In this document: positions 25,349-32,521 of the stretch, in pieces
Position numbering within the stretch: the stretch's first letter is position 1
Layout: each line of letters starts with the position of its first letter
DNA from: Shimia aestuarii
GTDB taxonomy: Bacteria > Pseudomonadota > Alphaproteobacteria > Rhodobacterales > Rhodobacteraceae
Direction of reading: 5' to 3'
Assembly: GCF_022814865.1 (NCBI RefSeq)
Contig: NZ_JAKVRD010000028.1
Location: 1-36,099 of the forward strand
Length of the DNA: 36,099 nt
The notes under the pieces: generated by a model
Databases searched by the model: none
What the model saw: only the letters and a program-made list of their open reading frames with translations
Told to the model about the DNA's origin: nothing
Translations under genes and position numbers: made by a program

Positions 25349-25619
25349 TCCACCCCTTACCCCCTATGTCCAATCAGGGCACGCGTCAGATGAACAAAAT
25401 CGGTCACTGACAAGAGGATTACAGACCGAACTCGGCGCGAGTTCAAGACAGTTGTCCAAAACTCCTAAAAGATGTGATCAAATAGTATGTTTTGTTTCAA
25501 GAACACCACAAAACCCTTAAAAATAAGGTTAACTTCGCAAAGAAACGTCGCGGTTTCGTGGTAAGAGGCCGGGCCGCGCCGTATCGGCGCGCGCCCATTT
25601 TGTCGCAGTTCCCTGCGTC
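25349..25619. other. AT-rich gap upstream of the AraC gene
   Basis: This 271-base gap contains an unusually AT-rich stretch (about 25440-25560). It includes the inverted repeats GTTTTG...CAAAAC and CCTTA-AAAA-TAAGG (25515-25528), and a GTTAAC. A GC-rich hairpin GGGCCGCGCC / GGCGCGCGCCC (25571-25596) lies just beyond the yqeY stop and may close that gene, though no T-tract follows. No coding sequence is evident. Confidence 0.4.
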
Positions 25620-26084
25620 TTACATGGCGCTCAGGCGGTCCTTGACCATCGGCCCGACCTGACCAAAATCCATCTGGCCAGTGTACTTTGACTTGAGCGC
25701 GCCCATGATCTTGCCCATGTCGCGGATCGAGCTGGCCCCTGTCTCCGCCACGGCCGCATCAATCGCGGCGGCGATCTCTTTCTCGTCGAGCTGCTTGGGC
25801 AGAAATTCCTCGATCACGGTGATCTCCGAAAGTTCCCGCTCCGCAAGGTCGAGCCGCCCGCCCTCTTCATAGGTGCGCGCACTTTCCTGCCGCTGCTTGA
25901 CCATCTTTGACAGGATCGCAAGAACCTCGTCTTCTCCGACGCCCTCTTCCTTGCCTTCGCCCCGCGCGGCAATGTCCCGGTCCTTGATCGCTGCACTGAT
26001 AAGGCGCAGCGTCGAAAGGCGTGCGGCGGCGCGATCGCGCATCGCTTGTTTCAGCGCCGTATTGATCTCGTTTCGCAATGTCAT
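25620..26084 (-). CDS. GatB/YqeY domain protein
   Basis: A 154-residue stand-alone YqeY protein, the domain also found at the C-terminus of the amidotransferase subunit GatB. It is an all-helical protein: LRNEINTALKQAMRDRAAARLSTLRLISAAIKDRDI forms the N-terminal part, and ITVIEEFLPKQLDEKEI plus DMGKIMGALKSKYTGQMDFGQVGPMVKDRL form the conserved GatB/YqeY motifs that are thought to contact tRNA. The role of the free protein is unclear. ATG 26084 was chosen since homologues begin there; ATG 26096 is in frame four codons upstream and neither has a clear Shine-Dalgarno. It is divergent from carA. Confidence 0.85.
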   Translation of the reverse strand: MTLRNEINTALKQAMRDRAAARLSTLRLISAAIKDRDIAARGEGKEEGVGEDEVLAILSKMVKQRQESARTYEEGGRLDLAERELSEITVIEEFLPKQLDEKEIAAAIDAAVAETGASSIRDMGKIMGALKSKYTGQMDFGQVGPMVKDRLSAM

Positions 26085-26206
26085 CCCGTCGACCATTTGC
26101 TTGTTTTGTCAAAGCCTGCACCATATCCGCGCTTCCAGTCCGAGGCAACCAGCGGTGCGTTTTCTCAAGCCATTGAAAACAAAGGAAAAGCAAATTCTAC
26201 GCTCCC

Positions 26207-26235
26207 TTGACGACGCCCCGCGCCCGACATAGTTT
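26207..26235 (+). promoter_or_regulatory. Predicted carA promoter
   Basis: TTGACG (26207-26212) and TAGTTT (26230-26235) are separated by 17 bases, in the gap between the divergent yqeY and carA genes and 31 bases upstream of the carA start. This is a sequence match only. Confidence 0.4.
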
Positions 26236-26266
26236 CCCGACAATTTGTCAGCCGGAGAGTCGCGCC

Positions 26267-27421
26267 ATGGTTCACGAAACCAATCCCAAGCCCACAGCCT
26301 GCCTTGCCCTTGCCGATGGCACCGTGTTTTACGGGCGCGGATTTGGCGCGACAGGCGACGCCGTGGCCGAGCTCTGCTTCAACACCGCGATGACCGGCTA
26401 TCAGGAAATCATGACCGACCCCTCCTACGCGGGCCAGATCGTGACCTTCACCTTCCCCCATATCGGCAATACCGGCGTCACCCCCGAGGATGACGAGACA
26501 GGCGACCCTGTCGCCGCGGGCATGGTTGTCAAATGGGATCCGACCGAGCCTTCCAACTGGCGCTCCGTTGAAACCCTGTCGAGCTGGCTCGCCGCGCGCG
26601 GACGCATTGCCATCGGCGGCGTCGATACCCGCCGCCTGACCCGCGCCATTCGCCAGCAGGGCGCGCCGCATGTCGCGCTGTCGCATGACCCCGACGGCAA
26701 TTTCGACATTGAGGCGCTTGTCGAGAAGGCCCGCGCCTTCTCTGGCCTTGAAGGGCTCGATCTCGCCAAGGACGTCACCTGCGCGCAATCCTACCGCTGG
26801 GACGAGATGCGCTGGGCCTGGCCCGAGGGCTACACCCGCCAAGACGCGCCCAAGCATAAGGTTGTCGCCATCGACTACGGCGCGAAACGCAATATCCTGC
26901 GCTGCCTTGCCTCTGCGGGCTGTGACGTGACGGTGCTGCCGGCCTCTGCGACCGCCGAAGAGGTGCTCGCCCATAATCCCGATGGCGTGTTCCTCTCCAA
27001 CGGCCCCGGCGACCCGGCCGCGACCGGCGCCTATGCCGTGCCAATGATCCAGGAGATCCTCAAGACCGATCTGCCAGTCTTTGGAATCTGCCTCGGTCAC
27101 CAAATGCTGGCGCTGGCGCTTGGCGCCAAGACCGTCAAGATGAACCACGGCCACCACGGTGCCAACCACCCGGTGAAAGACCACGAGACCGGCAAGGTCG
27201 AGATCACCTCGATGAACCACGGGTTCGCCGTCGATAGCCAGTCTCTCCCCGAAGGCGTCATGGAAACCCATGTCTCGCTCTTTGACGGCTCGAACTGCGG
27301 CATCCGTATCAAAGACCGTCCGGTCTATTCGGTCCAGCATCACCCCGAGGCCTCTCCCGGCCCGCAGGATAGCTTCTATCTCTTCGAGCGTTTCGCCGCC
27401 TACATGGCCGAGCGCGCCTGA
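26267..27421 (+). CDS. carA: Carbamoyl-phosphate synthase small subunit
   Basis: A 384-residue glutaminase subunit supplying ammonia to CarB for carbamoyl phosphate (arginine and pyrimidine synthesis; EC 6.3.5.5). The N-terminal CPSase_sm_chain domain (about 10-150) has FNTAMTGYQEIMTDPSY, and the class I glutamine amidotransferase domain (about 197-380) has the nucleophile Cys275 in FGICLGHQ, GHHGANHPV, and the catalytic His359/Glu361 in QHHPEA. All catalytic residues are present. GGAG lies about 10 bases before ATG 26267. carB is not downstream, as is common in alphaproteobacteria, so it must be elsewhere. Confidence 0.96.
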   Translation: MVHETNPKPTACLALADGTVFYGRGFGATGDAVAELCFNTAMTGYQEIMTDPSYAGQIVTFTFPHIGNTGVTPEDDETGDPVAAGMVVKWDPTEPSNWRSVETLSSWLAARGRIAIGGVDTRRLTRAIRQQGAPHVALSHDPDGNFDIEALVEKARAFSGLEGLDLAKDVTCAQSYRWDEMRWAWPEGYTRQDAPKHKVVAIDYGAKRNILRCLASAGCDVTVLPASATAEEVLAHNPDGVFLSNGPGDPAATGAYAVPMIQEILKTDLPVFGICLGHQMLALALGAKTVKMNHGHHGANHPVKDHETGKVEITSMNHGFAVDSQSLPEGVMETHVSLFDGSNCGIRIKDRPVYSVQHHPEASPGPQDSFYLFERFAAYMAERA

Positions 27422-27447
27422 GGTCTCCCTTCCCGGGATTCATACGT

Positions 27448-27464
27448 GTTAACGGGATGTTAAC
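27448..27464 (+). promoter_or_regulatory. CtrA-type box (TTAA-N7-TTAA)
   Basis: TTAA (27449-27452), seven bases, TTAA (27460-27463), each flanked as GTTAACG. This is the full consensus for binding of the cell-cycle regulator CtrA. It lies 42 bases before the start codon of the glycosyltransferase gene at 27506, where CtrA sites commonly overlap the -35 region. It is also 27 bases after carA, but that gene points away from it. Confidence 0.65.
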
Positions 27465-27505
27465 GCACCCTGCGCGATGCTCCTCTCTGGTGAAGGGAGG
27501 TGCAG

Positions 27506-29380
27506 ATGACGCAGGCGTTGCGACAACGGACCCCGGACGCCCCCTCCGCCCGACGCGAGGGGGCTTCGTCTGTTGGGCTGTCGCTCGGGCTCACCTTGGT
27601 CGAGGCCGGGTTGATCGCGCCATGGCAACTTTTCTTCGCCCGCAAATGGCTGCGTCGGCAGGACAATACCCTGATCGACATCCTCTGCGCCCGTGGCTGG
27701 ATCACCCCCATCGCCGGGCGCGATGCGTTGGCCAGGTATCTTGAGACCGACGCCGTCGATCTCTCCTGTGATCCCCCCGACCCGGAATTCACCCACCTCT
27801 TGCCGCCCGAAATATGCCTGCGCCTCGGCGCCCTGCCGTGGCGGCTGCGCTCTGGTCGCATTGCCCTTGCAACCTGCGCCCCGGACCGCCTCGCCGACAA
27901 CCGCGCGCTTCTGCCCAACGCCTTACGCGATGCGCCCATCGTCATCGCCACCCCCGACGACATCGACGCCGCCATCGCGCGCCAGCACCGCACCGCGCTG
28001 ACCGAAGGCGCCGAGAGTCGCACACCGCCTCGCTTCAGCTGCCGGAGTTGGCAACGCAGCCGCCTGCGCCCGGTTCTGCTCGGCCTGATCGGCATCGCAC
28101 TTCTGCTCGCCCTTGCCTTGGCACCGGGCGCGCTCTTCCGCGGTCTGGCCCTATGGGCCATGTTCTCGCTCACGGCTGTCTCGGTCATGAAGGCCGCCGC
28201 CTTCCTCGCCCATGAAACCGCCGCACGCGCGCGACCGCCCCAAAACATAACGCCTGATCTCCCCTTGCCGCGCATCTCGGTCATGGTCCCGCTCTTTCGC
28301 GAGAAAGAAATCGCCCACGCCCTCGTGCGCCGCCTCTGCCGGCTGACCTATCCCAAGCCCCTTCTCGACGTGATCCTCGTGCTCGAAGAAAAGGACGAGA
28401 CCACCCGCGACACCCTCGCCCGCACCGCCCTGCCCAACTGGATGCGTATCGTGACTGTCCCCGCAGGCTCCGGCCTCACCACCAAGCCTCGCGCCCTCAA
28501 CTATGCGTTGGATTTCTGCCGGGGTGACATCATCGGCATCTGGGACGCCGAGGACGCCCCCGCCCCCGATCAGCTCGAGACCGTCGCAGCCAGTTTTGCC
28601 ACCGCCCCGCCCGACGTGGTCTGCCTGCAAGGAGTGCTGGACTACTACAATCCGACCACCAACTGGATTTCCCGCTGTTTCACCATCGAATACGCCGCGT
28701 GGTTCCGCGTGATCCTACCCGGACTTGCCCGCATGGGCCTCCCGGTGCCGCTGGGGGGCACAACGCTTTTCCTGCGCCGCTCTGCGATCGAAGAGATGGG
28801 CGGTTGGGATGCGCATAACGTCACCGAGGACGCCGACCTTGGCATTCGTATCTCGCGCTACGGCTATCGCACCGAACTGATCCCGACCGTGACCCACGAA
28901 GAAGCCAATCATCAACCACGCGCCTGGATCAAGCAACGCTCTCGCTGGCTCAAGGGCTATATGGTGACATGGCTTGTCCATATGCGCGCGCCCCTGCGGC
29001 TTCTGCGCGAAGTGGGGCCGTGGCATTTCCTCGGGCTGCAGCTCATCTTCGCCTGCACGCTCTCGCATTTCCTGCTGGCGCCGCTGATCTGGTTGTTCTG
29101 GGCGGGCGCCTTTGGCCTGCCCAATCCGCTCGCCTCCGTCGCCCCGCCCGGCACGGCAACGCTTTTCCTGATCTTCGGGTTTTCGCACGTGTTGATCTCG
29201 GCCCGTGCCATCTGGGGCCGCACCCGGCTCTTGCCTTGGGTCTTTGCGATGGTGGCCTATTTCCCCCTCGCCACACTCGCCGCATATAAGGCGCTCTACG
29301 AGCTGGTGCTTGATCCCTATTACTGGGACAAAACGGCCCACGGCAAAACCGTCGAGGCCACGCAAGAGACCCTGCCCTAG
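27506..29380 (+). CDS. Membrane family 2 glycosyltransferase with N-terminal MshEN-like domain
   Basis: A 624-residue fusion. Residues about 24-160 resemble the GspE/MshE N-terminal domain: two consecutive LG..LVEAGLI....L and LIDIL..RGWI....... modules (24-52 and 55-80), then LPPEICLRLGALPWRLRSGRIALATCAPD (99-127). In MshE this domain binds c-di-GMP; the first RLG arginine is Ser here. Two membrane segments follow (about 189-235). The catalytic domain (255-490) has VPLFREKE, DAED (347-350), TEDADLG (440-446) and QRSRW (477-481, QxxRW), the processive inverting GT signature. Three or more C-terminal membrane segments complete a synthase-like topology. A secreted or surface polysaccharide is inferred. 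AAGGGAGG precedes ATG 27506. Confidence 0.85.
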   Translation: MTQALRQRTPDAPSARREGASSVGLSLGLTLVEAGLIAPWQLFFARKWLRRQDNTLIDILCARGWITPIAGRDALARYLETDAVDLSCDPPDPEFTHLLPPEICLRLGALPWRLRSGRIALATCAPDRLADNRALLPNALRDAPIVIATPDDIDAAIARQHRTALTEGAESRTPPRFSCRSWQRSRLRPVLLGLIGIALLLALALAPGALFRGLALWAMFSLTAVSVMKAAAFLAHETAARARPPQNITPDLPLPRISVMVPLFREKEIAHALVRRLCRLTYPKPLLDVILVLEEKDETTRDTLARTALPNWMRIVTVPAGSGLTTKPRALNYALDFCRGDIIGIWDAEDAPAPDQLETVAASFATAPPDVVCLQGVLDYYNPTTNWISRCFTIEYAAWFRVILPGLARMGLPVPLGGTTLFLRRSAIEEMGGWDAHNVTEDADLGIRISRYGYRTELIPTVTHEEANHQPRAWIKQRSRWLKGYMVTWLVHMRAPLRLLREVGPWHFLGLQLIFACTLSHFLLAPLIWLFWAGAFGLPNPLASVAPPGTATLFLIFGFSHVLISARAIWGRTRLLPWVFAMVAYFPLATLAAYKALYELVLDPYYWDKTAHGKTVEATQETLP

Positions 29381-30015
29381 TCGTGCATTTCCTGACGCAG
29401 CCGGGTGACAAATGCCTGCGAGATGTGATCGCGCAGCGCCTTATAGGCCGCTGCCTCGTCGCGTTTCTCGATCGCGCTGACGATCGCATCATGCTCGACC
29501 AACGTATCCTCACCCCGCCCTTCGGCAGCGATCGAGGTTGTCGCCATCAACGCCATGGAGCGATGCACAAGGTCGAGCTGCTGCACGAGGTATCGGTTGT
29601 GCGAGGCCAGATGAATCTGCTTATGAAACCGCCGATTGGCCCGCGCAAGCGCCGCCGGAGACTCCTTGAGCTTGTGATCCTCCGTCACCATGTCGCGCAG
29701 CACGCGCACCTCTTCTTCCGTCGCGTGCCGCGCCGCAAGGCGCGCCGCCAGCCCTTCCAGCTCGGCGCGCACGACATAAAGCTCGGCCATCTGGTTGTGG
29801 TCCAAAGAGGACACGATCAGGCTACGACCATCCCGCGCCAAAAGGGATTGCGTCTCAAGCCGCTGCAACGCCTCGCGGATCGGGGTCCGTGAGACGCCAA
29901 ACCGCTCTGCAAGGTCGCTCTCCACAAGACGGTCGCCGGGCTTGAACACCCCGACGTCAATCGCCTCAAGGATCAACGTATAGGCGTCCTTCTGCATCGG
30001 TTTCACTTGCGACAT
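29377..30015 (-). CDS. GntR family regulator, FCD (FadR-type) subfamily
   Basis: A 212-residue regulator. The winged helix domain (about 8-75) contains the GntR hallmark PGDRLVESDLAERFGVSRTPIREALQRLE. Residues about 83-205 form the FCD ligand domain with ELYVVRAELEGLAARLAA, HKQIHLASHN and EHDAIVSAIEKRD, whose His residues usually hold a metal. The effector is probably a carboxylate-type metabolite, as in the subfamily; the target is unknown. ATG 30015 is preceded by GGGAGAGG. Its stop overlaps the convergent glycosyltransferase stop in a shared CTAG (29377-29380). A divergent HAD phosphatase starts at 30129. Confidence 0.88.
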   Translation of the reverse strand: MSQVKPMQKDAYTLILEAIDVGVFKPGDRLVESDLAERFGVSRTPIREALQRLETQSLLARDGRSLIVSSLDHNQMAELYVVRAELEGLAARLAARHATEEEVRVLRDMVTEDHKLKESPAALARANRRFHKQIHLASHNRYLVQQLDLVHRSMALMATTSIAAEGRGEDTLVEHDAIVSAIEKRDEAAAYKALRDHISQAFVTRLRQEMHD

Positions 30016-30128
30016 GTGCCTCTCCCTCTTGCGCTCTTGTGGCGCCAACCGGACGAGCATACCCACCGGGCCTCCCCCGTGGCAAGCGCACCATTGATTA
30101 GATTGGCCCGCGGGCCTATGTCTCTGAC

Positions 30129-30773
30129 ATGCCCAAACAGGATTTCGCCCATGTCTCCACATGGGTCTTCGACCTCGACAATACGCTCTACCCGCCCGAG
30201 ATGCGTCTTTTTGACCAGATCGAGACGCGGATGACGGATTACGTTATGGCGGCGCTGGGCGTAGACGCGCCGCGCGCCAACCACCTGCGCAGCCACTACT
30301 GGCGCAAATATGGCACGACGCTGGCCGGATTGATGCGCGAGCATGATGTCGACCCTCTGCCCTATCTCGACGCTGTGCATGACATCTCCTTCGACCCGCT
30401 CGAGCCCGACGCCCACCTTGCGGCCCGCATCAAGGCGCTGCCGGGACGGCGTATCGTCTATACCAACGGCTCTGCCCCCTACGCCGAGCGCGTGCTCGAA
30501 GCGCGCGGCCTGACCGGACTGTTCGATGCTGTCTATGGCATTGAACACGCGGGATTCCTTCCCAAACCCGAGCGCGGCGCCTTCGAAGCGATCTTTGCCA
30601 TGGATGGTGTCACCACCGAAAGCGCGGCGATGTTCGAAGACGACCCCCGCAACCTGCGCGTGCCCCATGACATGGGCATGAAAACCGTTCACGTGGCCCC
30701 CGCGCGGCACGAGGAAGAGCATATTCACCATCACACTGACGACCTCTCCGCCTTCCTGACCAAAATCGTGTGA
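30129..30773 (+). CDS. HAD-superfamily pyrimidine 5'-nucleotidase
   Basis: A 214-residue HAD subfamily IA phosphatase. Motif I is DLDNT with nucleophile Asp15 and acid Asp17, motif II is TNG (112-114), motif III Lys146 and motif IV the acid pair Asp171/Asp172 in FEDDPRNL. The FDLDNTLYP opening and YTNGSAPYAERVL are typical of the SDT1/pyrimidine 5'-nucleotidase group, which hydrolyses UMP, CMP or related phosphates. The C-terminus carries a short His-rich HEEEHIHHH stretch. Start ATG 30129 has no clear Shine-Dalgarno. It is divergent from the GntR gene, so joint regulation is possible. Confidence 0.87.
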   Translation: MPKQDFAHVSTWVFDLDNTLYPPEMRLFDQIETRMTDYVMAALGVDAPRANHLRSHYWRKYGTTLAGLMREHDVDPLPYLDAVHDISFDPLEPDAHLAARIKALPGRRIVYTNGSAPYAERVLEARGLTGLFDAVYGIEHAGFLPKPERGAFEAIFAMDGVTTESAAMFEDDPRNLRVPHDMGMKTVHVAPARHEEEHIHHHTDDLSAFLTKIV

Positions 30774-30791
30774 CCCCCCGCATCCTTCACC

Positions 30792-30877
30792 TGTGAGCAT
30801 TTCACATGATAAGGGGTGCGACATATCATTCACAGAACGGAATATGTGTTGTCAACATGATCTCTGGCTCCTAGCTA
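30792..30877 (+). promoter_or_regulatory. Dyad-rich promoter of the 78-aa membrane protein gene
   Basis: A predicted promoter TTGTCA (30849-30854) -17 bases- TAGCTA (30872-30877) lies 30 bases before the start codon. Three inverted repeats surround it: TGTGA-N5-TCACA (30792-30806), ACATAT-N15-ATATGT (30821-30847) and TGTTG-T-CAACA (30847-30857), the last overlapping the -35. Regulation by one or more dimeric factors is likely but unidentified. Confidence 0.45.
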
Positions 30878-30907
30878 CCCTCTACGTTCAGACAAGGAGA
30901 GCCATCA

Positions 30908-31144
30908 ATGAGCCTGACCGACACCAACCCGACCCTCGAAAACGACGCCGCAGCCCAAGCGCCTGACGCCCATCACGACGAGGTCAGCCCGACCACCGTC
31001 AAGGCGATCTTTGCCGTGCTCGCCGCGCTACTCGTGGCCTGGGGCTCGGCCATCTACGCCTATGGCGTGCCCGGTCTCTATATCCCGGCGCTCTGCTTCG
31101 TGCCGGTCATGTACGCGATCCTCATCACCATCGCGAAGGGCTAA
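30908..31144 (+). CDS. Small membrane protein of unknown function (78 aa)
   Basis: A 78-residue protein with a polar N-terminus (1-30) rich in Asp, Ala, His and Pro, and two predicted membrane segments (about 31-52 and 55-77). I do not recognise a family. AAGGAGA lies just upstream of ATG 30908, a good Shine-Dalgarno, and the promoter region carries several inverted repeats, so the gene is real and probably regulated. A soluble tail followed by a helical hairpin suggests a cytoplasmic N-terminus. It is followed 81 bases later by the hydroxylase gene. Confidence 0.65.
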   Translation: MSLTDTNPTLENDAAAQAPDAHHDEVSPTTVKAIFAVLAALLVAWGSAIYAYGVPGLYIPALCFVPVMYAILITIAKG

Positions 31145-31225
31145 ACCGCCCCGTCGGTCAGGGGCCGCTGTCCCCTCTTGGACCTCCCGGCGCAGGGCGC
31201 TAGATTGGGTTCAGGAGGCGCGCCC

Positions 31226-32428
31226 ATGACACCCGAGTCCCAGATCGACATTCTCATTTCCGGAGGCGGAATCGCCGGCCTCACCGCCGCGGCCGCCTTC
31301 GGCTCCGCCGGGTTTTCCGTCCAATGCGTCGACCCGGCCCCGCCCATTACCGAACGCGACAGCGCCGGGGCGGACCTACGCACAACCGCCTTCCTGCAAC
31401 CCGCCCGCGCGCTTCTTGACGAAGCCGGTCTCTGGGATCGCCTCGCGCCCCATGCCGCGCCGCTTGAAATCATGCGCATCATCGACGCCGGTGGGGACCG
31501 CCCCGAGGCGCGCATGGTCAAGGAATTCGTCGCCGCCGAGATCTCCGACGCCCCCTTCGGCTGGAACCTCCCCAACTGGCTCCTGCGCCGCGAGATGGTC
31601 GCCCGCCTTCAGGAGATGGAAAACGTCGACCTGCGTCTCGGCACCGCGACCACCGGCCTCCTGACCCGCACGGAAGAGGCCATCGTATCGCTTTCCGATG
31701 GCTCCCGCACAACCGCCCGCCTCGTGATCGCCGCCGATGGCCGGACTTCTCCCATGCGTGAAGCCGCCGGAATCGGCGTCCACACGACACGCTACGGCCA
31801 AAAGGCCCTCGCCTTCGCCGTGACCCATCCGATCCCGCATGAAAACGTCTCGACCGAGGTGCACCGCTCCGGCGGCCCCTTCACCCTCGTGCCGCTGCCC
31901 GATTTCGAGGGCAAACCCTCCTCCGCCGTCGTCTGGATGGAGCGCGCGCCCCGCGCCGAGGCCCTCTCGCGCATGGACGTGGCTGAATTCGAAACCGAGA
32001 TGACCGCGCGCAGCACCGGCCTCTTTGGCCCGCTGACCCTCGCCTCGCGTCGCACCCTCTGGCCGATCATTTCGCAATCGGCCGAGCGTCTTTACGGCGA
32101 ACGCCTCGCTCTTGTGGCCGAGGCCGCCCACGTCGTCCCGCCCATCGGCGCGCAGGGGCTCAACATGTCCCTTGGCGACATGCGCACGCTGCTCGATCTC
32201 GCCAAGGCCGCGCCCGGCGATCTTGGATCGCGCGCCATGCTCGAGACCTATCACCGCAAGCGCTTTGCCGAGGTCAAACTGCGCGTCAAAGGCATCGACA
32301 TGCTGAACCGTGCCTCGATGGTCTCGGCCCGCCCCTTGCGCGATGCGCGCGCCTTTGGTCTGAACGCGCTCTACGCGCTTTCGCCAGTGCGCAAGACTCT
32401 GATGCAGATGGGCCTCGGTGTCCGCTAG
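31226..32428 (+). CDS. FAD-dependent hydroxylase, UbiH/UbiF/Coq6 family
   Basis: A 400-residue flavoprotein monooxygenase. The dinucleotide-binding GGGIAG is at 13-18, followed by the GLxxxxxxxxxG helix. VIAADGRTSPMREAAGI is the central DG-type motif, and LVAEAAHVVPPIGAQGLNMSLGD is the second FAD-binding block; there the usual GD is AE, a substitution also seen in some alphaproteobacterial relatives. The family hydroxylates the quinone ring in ubiquinone synthesis (UbiH, UbiF, UbiI, Coq6); which position cannot be read. AGGAGG lies 8 bases before ATG 31226. Its stop is 11 bases before the dispersed element at 32440. Confidence 0.85.
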   Translation: MTPESQIDILISGGGIAGLTAAAAFGSAGFSVQCVDPAPPITERDSAGADLRTTAFLQPARALLDEAGLWDRLAPHAAPLEIMRIIDAGGDRPEARMVKEFVAAEISDAPFGWNLPNWLLRREMVARLQEMENVDLRLGTATTGLLTRTEEAIVSLSDGSRTTARLVIAADGRTSPMREAAGIGVHTTRYGQKALAFAVTHPIPHENVSTEVHRSGGPFTLVPLPDFEGKPSSAVVWMERAPRAEALSRMDVAEFETEMTARSTGLFGPLTLASRRTLWPIISQSAERLYGERLALVAEAAHVVPPIGAQGLNMSLGDMRTLLDLAKAAPGDLGSRAMLETYHRKRFAEVKLRVKGIDMLNRASMVSARPLRDARAFGLNALYALSPVRKTLMQMGLGVR

Positions 32429-32439
32429 CGCGCCGCCCG

Positions 32440-32514
32440 TTAACCAGGACGGTGCCTTAACACCGCCCCACAGACGCAATACAGACGCGATACCGACGTC
32501 GGTTTCGCCGTTAA
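32440..32514. repeat. Dispersed element with 11-bp tandem repeats, copy 2
   Basis: TTAA (32440-32443), 13 bases, TTAA, a CCACAGA block, two direct 11-base units (GCAATACAGAC 32476-32486, GCGATACCGAC 32487-32497), GTCGG and a closing TTAA (32511-32514). It aligns with 10877-10962 at the same spacing throughout, with one repeat unit fewer. As there, it lies between convergent genes. Confidence 0.75.
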
Positions 32515-32521
32515 CCTTTGC

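Noticed and set aside
30792..30806. TGTGA-N5-TCACA as a CRP site
   Set aside because: CRP sites have a 6-base centre and Fnr sites have TTGAT-N4-ATCAA; this spacing fits neither, so only an unnamed dyad is reported.
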